Shown: positions 1 to 5,750 of the stretch, piece after piece
How positions within the stretch are numbered: position 1 is the first letter of the stretch
Layout of the letters: every line of letters starts with the position of its first letter
Source of the DNA: Pseudomonadota bacterium
Lineage (GTDB): Bacteria > Pseudomonadota > Alphaproteobacteria > Rickettsiales > SXRF01
Reading direction: 5' to 3'
Length of the DNA: 5,750 nt
Assembly: GCA_028873275.1 (NCBI GenBank)
Contig: JAGWLJ010000104.1
Location: forward strand, 1-5,750
The notes under the pieces: generated by a model
What the model saw: only the letters and a program-made list of their open reading frames with translations
What the model was told of the DNA's origin: nothing
The model's database searches: none
Made by a program: the position numbers and the translations under genes

Positions 1-15
1 AAGAGAGGCGTTTTT
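1..15 (+). terminator. Possible right arm and T-tract of a terminator cut by the window edge
   Basis: The window opens with AAGAGAGGCG followed directly by TTTTT. A G+C-containing arm running straight into a T-tract is what the 3' half of an intrinsic terminator of a plus-strand gene would look like. The left arm would lie outside the window. A local alternative is the 5-bp hairpin AGAGA (2-6) with TCTCT (15-19). Speculative without the preceding bases. Confidence 0.22.
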
Positions 16-181
16 CTCTGCGAGCTGTTGACTTGGCAAAACTAGTACGGCTTTTTATAGCCCAATAATATCAACAAGTTGTAAAAACAGCCTGTTCCCG
101 ATTTGGTTTACTGCGTCCAGCTAGCCTTAGCACCTGCTAACTAAAATTCTCTGTGGTACGGCGGCGGCGCAAAATAGCTAC

Positions 182-207
182 AGAGGGCAGTATTGCGCCT
201 GCCCCCT
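182..207 (-). terminator. Candidate intrinsic terminator of the efflux operon
   Basis: In the minus-strand transcript AGGGGGCAG (207-199) pairs with CTGCCCTCT (190-182): a 9-bp stem with one G-U pair and the 8-base loop GCGCAATA. On the plus strand the wobble becomes an A-C mismatch, so the fold favours minus-strand RNA. It lies about 60 bases beyond the TAA of the permease gene. The U-tract is weak and offset: TTTT at 174-171, seven bases past the stem. The stem is well supported, its terminator role moderately. Confidence 0.5.
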
Positions 208-266
208 CCCGCGTGGGTTGATGGCATGTGCGTGAAGGTTTAAGGCCGTGGAGTGAAACCAGAATC

Positions 267-3200
267 TTAATCATCTTCCCGTTGTATGAAACGAGCAAAC
301 CGCCATGCCAGCCCCGGCAGGACGAAGAGATTGAGCAAGGTAGAAGTAGCCAGCCCGCCGAGAATGACGATGGCCATTGGGCCTTCGATCTCGCGTCCGG
401 GGTCGCCGGAGCCGATGGCCAGCGGTAGCAGGCCGAGCGCCGTCACCAGCGCCGTCATCAGGATGGGCAGCAGGCGTTCGGATGCGCCCCGCAGAGCTGT
501 CTGCATGTTCCATTGCTGGCCTTCGGCAAGCACCAGATGCTCGAAATGCGACATCATCATCACCGAGTTGCGTAAGCTAATGCCAAACAGCGTCACGAAG
601 CCGACCAGCGCGCCGAGCGTCAGCATGCCGCCAGTCATCACCACGGCCAGAACGCCGCCGACCAGCGCAAAAGGCAGGTTGAGCAGGATCAGGCCGAGAT
701 TGCGGCCATTGCCCATGACAATAGCCAGCAGCGCAATAATGGCCAGCCCGGCCAGTCCGCTATTGACCAGCAGGTCGCGCTGCGCCTTGGCTTGCGCTTC
801 CGCCGCGCCCTCGAAGGCGATGTAGCTGCCGGGCGGAAAGGTACTGTTCTCGGCAATCTTTTTCTGCGCCTCGGCGATGAAGCCGCTTAATTCCTTGCCG
901 CCGACATCGAAGGTGATGGTCTGGACGCGGCGCGCGCCGTCGCGCAGCACGACATAGCGCCCCGCCGACATGCCGATCTCTGCCAGTTTTGATAAGGGAA
1001 TAATGGAACCGGATGGCGTTTTGATAGGCAGATCGGCGACTTGCGTCACGCTTCGGCGGGCATCCGGTGCAAGCACCACGCTGACATCGATAACCTGGTT
1101 ACCGCGGTAGACCTGCGACACGGTTTCGCCCTCATAGGCGACGCGGATGGCGGAAAGCACATCGACCGCATCCAGCCCATAGTAGGAAAGCGTTTCCGGC
1201 TTCAAGCAGATGGTAAGCTGTGGCGTGCCGGGCGGCGATTGCAGTTGCACATTGGCCGCGCCCGGCATGGCCTGCACCATCGGCATGATTTGCGCCGCCA
1301 GCTTGTCGATGGTATCGAGTTCCAGCCCATAGATATTGAGCACGCCTTCCGCTGTATAACCGGAAAGCGTTTCCTCAACGCGCTCGGTCAGGAATGGCTT
1401 GACCGCGAAATTCACGCCGGGGAATTGTGCCAGCACCTTGCGGATTTCAAACTGCGATGCTTCCGCTTCCTCGCCTTTCAGCGGTTTCAGATCGACATCG
1501 AATTCGCTGTAATGCGTTCCCCACGTATCGTCGGCCTTTTCCGCACGTCCTGCCTGCTGCGAGACCGAGCGCACGAAAGGCAGTTTGAGCAGTCCTTCCG
1601 TCACCTTATTGCCGATGCGCAGGGATTCCTCCAGTGACGTGCCGGGAATAGCCGACATATGCACGATGAAATGCCCTTCGCGCAGTTCGGGGATAAATTT
1701 AGCCTCAAAAAACGGCAGTGCAATCAGGCTGCTAAGAAAAAGCACCCCTACGCCGATCAGCATCTTGCCCGGCGCACGGCTGATGGCAACCAGCATCGCG
1801 GCATAGCGGGCTTTAAGCCAGGCGGCAAAGCGCGATTCGCTGGTTTCGCTATCGTGTATGAGCAGCATGGCCAGCGCGGGCGTGACGGTCAGCGCCACGA
1901 CCAACGAAGCCAGCATCGCCGCAATATTGGCGACGGCCAGCGGCGCAAACAGCCTGCCGCCCAGCCCCGACATGGTGAGCAACGGCAGGAAGACGAGAAT
2001 GACTGCAAAGGTGGCGAACACCACGGCGCTCTGCACTTCGAGCGTCGCTTCCAGCACTGTCCGTAGCCGCGACTGGCCTAACTGCTGGCGGCGGTTCTCG
2101 CGCAGGCGGCGCAAGATGTTTTCGATATTGATGACGGCATCATCCACCACCGCGCCAATGGCAATCGCCAGCCCGCCCAGCGTCATGGTGTTGAGCGTAA
2201 ATCCGAACTGATTCAGCACGGCGACGGCGGCAATCAGCGAAAGCGGGATAGCCGTGGCCGAGATTAAAGCGCTTCTGATATGGCTTAGAAAAAGAAACAG
2301 CACGATCACCACCAGCGCCGCGCCTATCAGCAGGTCGGATTTGATATTGCCGATGGCGGTTTCAATGAAATTGGCGGGACGAAACAGGTCGGGAGTGAGG
2401 GTAATACCGGCTGCCTTCAAGGAAGGCGCAAGCTCATCCAGCGCCTTTTCTACCTGATGCGTCACCTCGCGCGTATTGGCCCCGTATTGCGAGGATACTA
2501 GCAGCACCACGCCTTCCTTACCCATGATGCCCGCCGCACCCAGGCGCGGCTCCGTGCCTTCGGCAACGGTTGCTACGTCCCCCAGCGTGATATTAAGGTC
2601 AATGGCTTCACCGCTGCCGCGCAACAGCACGGTTTTGGCCAGCGCCTTGGCGGTGGCGGACTGGCCTTCGGTTTGCAGCACAATGCGCTGGTTTGGCGTG
2701 TCGATAAAGCCCGCGCCCTGCACGCCGGTGGCGCGGCGCGCAGCATCAATGACTTCGGCAATCGAGAGATTATAGCGCGTCAGCTGTTCCGGTTTGAGTT
2801 GAATCTGCAGCTGCCTGACTTCACCACCAAATACCGCGACCTTCGCCACGCCCGGCACGGCAAGCAGGCGCTGCGTCACTACCCAATCGGCCTGCGTGCG
2901 GATATCCTGCAGCGATTTACTTTCCGAACTCAGGCCGATCATCATTACGATGCTGGTGGAGGAAGTCAGCGGCGTCAGCACCGGTGGCTGTACGCCCTGC
3001 GGCAGTTGGGTTGCCAAAGTCGAAAGACGCTCGGCAACGACCTGCCGGTTCAGGTAAATATTGCTCTTGGGATCAAAATTAATTTTGATGACCGAAAGTC
3101 CTTGAATCGACGACGAGCGCAGTGATTCGATGCCCGATACACCATTGACGGCGTTTTCAATCGGCTGGGTGACTAGCGTTTCTACCTGCTCTGGTGACAG

Positions 3201-3368
3201 TCCCGGCGCTTCGGTCTGAATGGTGACCTGCGGCGGTGCGAATTCGGGAAACACGTCATACTGCGCCTTGCCAAGGCTAAAGAACCCATAGATCAAGGCG
3301 GCGACGGCCAGCCCCGCCACTACGCCTGCATGCCTGACCGAGAAGGAAATAATGGCGCGCAGCATCAC
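267..3368 (-). CDS. CzcA/CusA-related (HME-like) RND efflux permease, full length
   Basis: Inner-membrane proton/substrate antiporter of a tripartite export complex, 1033 residues, near the 1047-1063 of CusA/CzcA. Layout is classical: TM1 (about 13-31), porter domain, TM2-TM6 (about 345-503), TM7 (about 535-553), second porter domain, TM8-TM12 (about 872-1020). Family marks include YDVFPEFAPPQVTIQTEAPG (37-56), TM4 GGLAIAIGAVVDDAVINIEN (398-417) with acidic D409, D410 and E416 for proton relay, RRLREN (420-425), TM10 GFVTLFGISLRNSVMMMSHF (923-942) and GREIEGPMAIVILGGL (991-1006). Compared from memory with E. coli CusA, only Met573 of the three periplasmic Cu(I) ligands is kept (M571); Met623 and Met672 positions are Tyr620 and Glu666. 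CzcA's DFG..VDGA TM4 motif is also absent. It is thus a pump of another subgroup with unassigned substrate, metal or organic. It is the last gene of the operon, ending in TAA. Confidence 0.92.
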   Translation of the reverse strand: MMLRAIISFSVRHAGVVAGLAVAALIYGFFSLGKAQYDVFPEFAPPQVTIQTEAPGLSPEQVETLVTQPIENAVNGVSGIESLRSSSIQGLSVIKINFDPKSNIYLNRQVVAERLSTLATQLPQGVQPPVLTPLTSSTSIVMMIGLSSESKSLQDIRTQADWVVTQRLLAVPGVAKVAVFGGEVRQLQIQLKPEQLTRYNLSIAEVIDAARRATGVQGAGFIDTPNQRIVLQTEGQSATAKALAKTVLLRGSGEAIDLNITLGDVATVAEGTEPRLGAAGIMGKEGVVLLVSSQYGANTREVTHQVEKALDELAPSLKAAGITLTPDLFRPANFIETAIGNIKSDLLIGAALVVIVLFLFLSHIRSALISATAIPLSLIAAVAVLNQFGFTLNTMTLGGLAIAIGAVVDDAVINIENILRRLRENRRQQLGQSRLRTVLEATLEVQSAVVFATFAVILVFLPLLTMSGLGGRLFAPLAVANIAAMLASLVVALTVTPALAMLLIHDSETSESRFAAWLKARYAAMLVAISRAPGKMLIGVGVLFLSSLIALPFFEAKFIPELREGHFIVHMSAIPGTSLEESLRIGNKVTEGLLKLPFVRSVSQQAGRAEKADDTWGTHYSEFDVDLKPLKGEEAEASQFEIRKVLAQFPGVNFAVKPFLTERVEETLSGYTAEGVLNIYGLELDTIDKLAAQIMPMVQAMPGAANVQLQSPPGTPQLTICLKPETLSYYGLDAVDVLSAIRVAYEGETVSQVYRGNQVIDVSVVLAPDARRSVTQVADLPIKTPSGSIIPLSKLAEIGMSAGRYVVLRDGARRVQTITFDVGGKELSGFIAEAQKKIAENSTFPPGSYIAFEGAAEAQAKAQRDLLVNSGLAGLAIIALLAIVMGNGRNLGLILLNLPFALVGGVLAVVMTGGMLTLGALVGFVTLFGISLRNSVMMMSHFEHLVLAEGQQWNMQTALRGASERLLPILMTALVTALGLLPLAIGSGDPGREIEGPMAIVILGGLATSTLLNLFVLPGLAWRFARFIQREDD

Positions 3369-3811
3369 TTATCATCCTCGCCAACTTCGATGGATCCGCG
3401 TTCTTCCTCGGAGAGCAACAGCTGTGCGCCTTGCGTCACAATACGCGCTGGCGAAGATACGCCCTCTACCTCGTAATGCCCTTGCTCAAATTTTTTGATG
3501 GTGACGGCGGTTTTGAGAAACTTACCCGGCGAGGTTTCCGCATACACCCATGCCTTTTCGCCCCACCACACCAGCGCTGAGGCAGGCACGGCCTGCGGCG
3601 ATATTTCTTCCACTACGATACCGCCCGCCAGTTTGTCGGCATCGCTGAGGCTTACCAGATGCTGCTCGTTTTCCTCCACCATGCGCGGCGGAAAGTCGAT
3701 AGGCTTTTCGCGCAGCGCCTCCATCGCCACCTCGTGGCGGCCTTCCATGAATCCCCACACGCCAAGGGCGGCAATGCCAATCAAGGCAAAGGGCAAAAGC
3801 AGTTTTTTCAT
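3365..3811 (-). CDS. Miniature periplasmic adaptor (membrane fusion protein)-like subunit, core domains missing
   Basis: 148 residues. Residues 3-21 are a hydrophobic N-terminal anchor or signal. VSLSDADKLAGGIVVEEI (53-70) resembles the first strand at the N terminus of HlyD/CusB-type RND adaptors. It is followed almost at once by VPASALVWWGEKAWVY (75-90), and GAQLLLSEEERGSIEVGED follows at 128-146. These two blocks match the membrane-proximal domain and typical C-terminal end of the same adaptors. The alpha-hairpin, lipoyl and beta-barrel domains that normally lie between are absent; family members usually have about 300-500 residues. The frame is intact with a strong ribosome site (GGAGG at 3820-3816, 4 bases before ATG). 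It overlaps both neighbours by 4 bases (ATGA upstream, GTGA downstream), so no adaptor fragments are hidden nearby. It sits where the adaptor gene belongs, between channel and pump. Homology to the adaptor C terminus is well supported; whether it functions in the complex is inference. The motif comparison is from memory. Confidence 0.72.
   Translation of the reverse strand: MKKLLLPFALIGIAALGVWGFMEGRHEVAMEALREKPIDFPPRMVEENEQHLVSLSDADKLAGGIVVEEISPQAVPASALVWWGEKAWVYAETSPGKFLKTAVTIKKFEQGHYEVEGVSSPARIVTQGAQLLLSEEERGSIEVGEDDK
3375..3379 (-). promoter_or_regulatory. Ribosome binding site of the RND permease gene; start choice GTG or ATG
   Basis: GAGGA on the minus strand lies 6 bases before GTG (3368-3366) and 9 bases before the next codon, ATG (3365-3363). 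Both spacings are workable. GTG gives a GTGA overlap with the preceding stop, matching the ATGA overlap at the other junction; ATG gives a TGATG one-base overlap. The choice changes the protein by a single residue. Confidence 0.5.
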
Positions 3812-5181
3812 TGCCCCTCCGGTCGCGGCGGCTGGCGCGAGGCGCTGGCATCGAACGCGCTGCCAAATTGCGGCTGTTCAAGCGCTTCTTCCAGCGCGGC
3901 TTTGCTTTTAAGCACCTGCACCAACGCATCCTGGCGGGCGATGGCGGCGGTATAGATTTCGGACTGTGCCAGCAGCAGCGGCAGCTTGCTGGCTTCGGCA
4001 GGGCGCAGCTGGGACTGGAGTTGTTTCAGCTTATCCTGCTGGGCGGCCAGCAGCCGGTCGGCGGTGTCGAGCTTGCTCTTGGCGGTTTTCAGGCTGGCTT
4101 CCGCGCCATCTATTCTGCCGATAATATCGGCTTGCGCTGCATTGAATTTATCCACCGCCAGCTTGCGCTTGGCAACGGCTTCGGCAATCGGGCCTTCGTT
4201 ATTGTTGAACACTGGCAACGTAATCGACAGCCCCAGCCTGAAGGCGTTGCCATCCTTGTTCCAGCTATAGCCGGGGCCGAGATTAATGTCCGGCATCTGC
4301 TTGGCCAGTTCCAGCTGCAGAGCGCTGTGAGCGGCTTCGTATTCGGCCAGCGCCGCCATCAGCCCTGTATGCACTTTGAGCGCAGATGGCCTATCCACGA
4401 CAGCAGCAGATGGCAATTCCAGTCCGTCCGGATCGATTTTTATGCTATCCAGCGCCGTAAGCGATACGCCGATGGCAGCAGCCAGCCGCGCTCTAGCCTC
4501 CACCGCCTGCTTCGCCGCTTCTTTTTCGGCCAGCAATGTCTGCTGATATGCCACGCGCACCTGGCTGGCGGTCACCGAGGGAAGCTGACCTTGCGCCGTG
4601 CGCTCACTGAATACATCGAGCACTGCTTTCTGCGCGTCCGCCTGTTGCCGGTAAAGCGCAACGGATGTATCCGCCGCTACCACATCGATCAACGCATTCA
4701 CCACGCGGCTACGCACTGCCCATGCCGCGCTTCCCACCTGATACTCGGCGACGCTGGCCAGATGTTCGGCCTGTTCCACGCGCAACTCGCGCTTGCCCGC
4801 CGTTTCGATGGGCAGGTTGATATCCAGGCCAAAAAACCACGGGCTGGGCTGAGTAGCGTCATGGCTCGGAGTGATACTGACGCTTGGGTTCGGGCGCTGC
4901 CCGGCAGTGATCTTACCCGCCTTGCTTACTTCCCACTGGCTGCGCGCTACGTCGAGGTCGGGATTGAAATACAGCGCCGCCAGCGTCAGTTGCTGCGCGT
5001 CCCATGTGCCGGAGGCCGGTTTGCCTGTTGCCTGCTCGATAAATGATTTTAGCCCTGCATCGTCCAGCCTGCGGGCGAAATATTGCTCGGCGGTCTGCAT
5101 GACAGGTGCCGGTGTTTCTTTGATGGAGGCGCAGCCGCTTAAGGCCATTAATGCCAGTGAAAGAAGTAAAAGATGTCGCAC
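3808..5181 (-). CDS. TolC/CusC-family outer-membrane factor lipoprotein of an RND efflux system
   Basis: Outer-membrane channel of a tripartite efflux complex (OEP family, as CusC/CzcC), 457 residues, the usual length for the family. Residues 1-17 form a lipoprotein signal peptide: a Leu-rich core and lipobox LSGC, with Cys17 the predicted acylated residue. Two OEP repeats follow. The first, about 60-255, has NPDLDVAR (73-80), RPNP (96-99) and INLPIETAGKRELR (121-134). The second, about 265-435, has MPDINLGPGY (296-305) and LGLSITLPVFNNNEGPIAEA (317-336). Long Ala/Gln/Lys-rich helices of the periplasmic barrel lie between these motifs. Start is GTG, fixed by an in-frame stop 9 bases upstream. 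Its TGA overlaps the next ATG (ATGA), implying translational coupling. Lying between two RND pumps, it could serve either or both; metal versus other substrate cannot be read from an outer-membrane factor. Confidence 0.93.
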   Translation of the reverse strand: MRHLLLLSLALMALSGCASIKETPAPVMQTAEQYFARRLDDAGLKSFIEQATGKPASGTWDAQQLTLAALYFNPDLDVARSQWEVSKAGKITAGQRPNPSVSITPSHDATQPSPWFFGLDINLPIETAGKRELRVEQAEHLASVAEYQVGSAAWAVRSRVVNALIDVVAADTSVALYRQQADAQKAVLDVFSERTAQGQLPSVTASQVRVAYQQTLLAEKEAAKQAVEARARLAAAIGVSLTALDSIKIDPDGLELPSAAVVDRPSALKVHTGLMAALAEYEAAHSALQLELAKQMPDINLGPGYSWNKDGNAFRLGLSITLPVFNNNEGPIAEAVAKRKLAVDKFNAAQADIIGRIDGAEASLKTAKSKLDTADRLLAAQQDKLKQLQSQLRPAEASKLPLLLAQSEIYTAAIARQDALVQVLKSKAALEEALEQPQFGSAFDASASRQPPRPEGQ

Positions 5182-5184
5182 ATG

Positions 5185-5190
5185 CCCTCA
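5185..5190 (-). promoter_or_regulatory. Ribosome binding site of the outer-membrane factor gene
   Basis: TGAGGG on the minus strand ends only 3 bases before the GTG at 5181, or 4 bases if TGAGG is taken as the core; this is closer than usual. The TGA inside it (5190-5188) is an in-frame stop, so no earlier start is possible. The next ATG (codon 12) would leave almost no hydrophobic stretch before the lipobox. GTG is therefore the supported start, probably with modest initiation strength. Confidence 0.5.
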
Positions 5191-5224
5191 CAACCATTCT
5201 CGTATCTATCATTCTATTGAAGGG

Positions 5225-5254
5225 GTTATATCCTATATCCGCAATGGATGCCAT
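5225..5254 (-). promoter_or_regulatory. Weak candidate sigma70-type promoter ahead of the outer-membrane factor gene
   Basis: On the minus strand, ATGGCA (5254-5249, 4 of 6 matches to TTGACA) is separated by 18 bases from TATAAC (5230-5225, 5 of 6 matches to TATAAT). It would start transcription about 35 bases before the GTG at 5181. The 95-bp gap between the CusA-type gene and this operon is long enough for a promoter and is visibly more A+T-rich than the genes. A second -10-like TAGAAT at 5216-5211 has no good -35. No CusR- or CueR-like operator was recognised. This is a pattern match only. Confidence 0.3.
5227..5240. repeat. Tandem heptamer TATATCC x2
   Basis: Two exact, adjacent copies of TATATCC lie in the intergenic gap, overlapping the candidate -10 and spacer of the promoter for the outer-membrane factor gene. 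It could be a half-site pair for a regulator or chance in an A+T-rich spacer; nothing in the sequence decides this. Confidence 0.5.
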
Positions 5255-5276
5255 GTTTCCGTGTAAGCTATATTGC

Positions 5277-5750
5277 CTAGCGCCGTACAAATGTTCTTCC
5301 CTCATAAATGTAATACACCACCGGGATGACGATCAGCGTCAGCAGCGTGGTAGTGACCATGCCGCCGACCATAGGCAGGGCGATGCGGCGCATCACATCC
5401 GAGCCGAAGCCTTCGGTGAAGAAGATGGGCAGCAAACCGGCGATAATCACCGATACTGTCATCAGCTTGGGGCGGACACGCAGCACCGCGCCGCCCATTA
5501 CCGCGTCAAATAATTCTTTTAGGTTGCCAGGCGGGTAGTATCGCACTTGCTGGTCAAGATAGATCAGCATGATCACAGCGGTTTCGACGGCGATACCGGC
5601 CAGCGCGATAAAGCCCACCGCCACCGCGACAGAAAAGTTATAGTTTGCCAGGTACAACATCCACACGCCGCCAATCAGGCCGAAAGGCAGCGATAGCATC
5701 ACCATCAGTGTGCGGTCGAGCCTGCCGAAATGCAGGATCAGGAGCACGAA
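5277..5750 (-). CDS. cusA: CusA-type heavy-metal RND efflux pump, C-terminal part (5' end beyond window)
   Basis: Inner-membrane proton-driven permease of a tripartite Cu(I)/Ag(I) efflux complex. Only the last 158 codons are visible. The frame stays open through position 5750, so the GTG at 5747-5745 is an internal Val and not a start. The visible part covers the last transmembrane bundle. It has LSLPFGLIGGVW, the TM10 block GFIALAGIAVETAVIMLIYL, the loop GAVLRVRPKLMTV, TM11 IIAGLLPIFF, then GSDVMRRIALPMVGGM and a final hydrophobic helix ending in a short basic tail (TFVRR) and TAG. From memory these align closely with the C terminus of E. coli CusA (1047 residues); the Met in SDVM (codon 5393-5391) matches CusA Met1009, part of its methionine relay. 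The family is clear. Cu/Ag specificity is inferred, since the periplasmic three-Met site lies outside the window. No terminator-like hairpin was seen between it and the next gene, so read-through is possible. Confidence 0.9.
   Translation of the reverse strand, partial: FVLLILHFGRLDRTLMVMLSLPFGLIGGVWMLYLANYNFSVAVAVGFIALAGIAVETAVIMLIYLDQQVRYYPPGNLKELFDAVMGGAVLRVRPKLMTVSVIIAGLLPIFFTEGFGSDVMRRIALPMVGGMVTTTLLTLIVIPVVYYIYEGRTFVRR

Larger units (their letters stand above)
1..266. other. Non-coding tail downstream of the operon
   Basis: No credible gene on either strand. The stretch is more A+T-rich than the coding region over positions 11-155. It holds small inverted repeats: GGCT/AGCC (49-62), CAAC/GTTG around 74-83, and the perfect 5-bp hairpin TTAGC-ACCT-GCTAA (127-140). 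It also holds a short CGG run (159-168) and the stronger hairpin listed as a terminator. No tRNA fold, att-like repeat or transposase remnant was recognised. Confidence 0.6.

Noticed and set aside
28..58. Plus-strand promoter TTGACT followed by T/A-rich bases
   Set aside because: The -35 is good, but no acceptable -10 occurs at 16-18 bases; the nearest (TTTTAT) is at 19 and no plus-strand gene follows.
141..227. 28-codon minus-strand reading frame downstream of the operon
   Set aside because: No ribosome site before its ATG, it runs through the terminator hairpin, and the peptide resembles nothing known.
1041..1637. 198-codon plus-strand open frame inside the permease gene
   Set aside because: Antisense shadow of a strongly conserved RND permease; Arg/His-rich composition and no family resemblance.
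3365..3811. Pseudogene or frameshifted full adaptor
   Set aside because: The neighbouring genes overlap it on both sides, leaving no room for missing adaptor sequence in another frame, and the frame itself is intact.
3811..5046. 411-codon open frame on the plus strand
   Set aside because: It lies wholly antisense to the outer-membrane factor gene, starts exactly opposite that gene's end, is rich in Arg, Gln and His with no recognisable domain, and has no independent context. It is a mirror frame of a G+C-rich gene.
5182..5276. CueR- or CusR-type copper operator in the spacer
   Set aside because: No long dyad or matching box was found; only the short ATGG-CAT-CCAT inverted repeat and the tandem heptamer are present.

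Overview
The window carries a Gram-negative (Pseudomonadota-type) RND efflux cluster, read entirely from the minus strand. The envelope architecture supports this: an outer-membrane factor with a lipobox signal peptide, an adaptor-like periplasmic protein and two inner-membrane RND pumps. Nothing here fixes the genus. No rRNA, tRNA, CRISPR array, transposase or insertion sequence was seen.

Reading in the direction of transcription (high to low coordinates): 5750-5277 is the C-terminal end of a CusA-type (Cu/Ag, HME-RND) pump whose start lies outside the window. A 95-bp gap follows, with a weak candidate promoter and a tandem heptamer. Then come three tightly coupled genes. 5181-3808 encodes a TolC/CusC-family outer-membrane factor lipoprotein. 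3811-3365 encodes a 148-residue protein that looks like a periplasmic adaptor stripped of its hairpin, lipoyl and beta-barrel domains. 3368-267 encodes a complete 1033-residue RND permease of a different subgroup from CusA. The last two junctions are 4-base overlaps (ATGA and GTGA), so these three genes are almost certainly one translationally coupled operon. Positions 266-1 contain no convincing gene; a hairpin at 207-182 is a reasonable operon terminator.

Functionally this is an export system: the RND pump drives substrate with proton motive force through an adaptor to the outer-membrane channel. The CusA-like pump keeps the equivalent of E. coli CusA Met1009. The full-length second pump retains only one of the three CusA periplasmic Cu(I)-binding methionines and has a double-Asp TM4 motif, so its substrate is probably not Cu(I)/Ag(I) and cannot be assigned from sequence alone. 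The most unusual element is the mini-adaptor: the operon has no full-length adaptor of its own within the window. Either the short protein is a genuine reduced subunit, or the second pump borrows an adaptor, perhaps one from the CusA-type system upstream.
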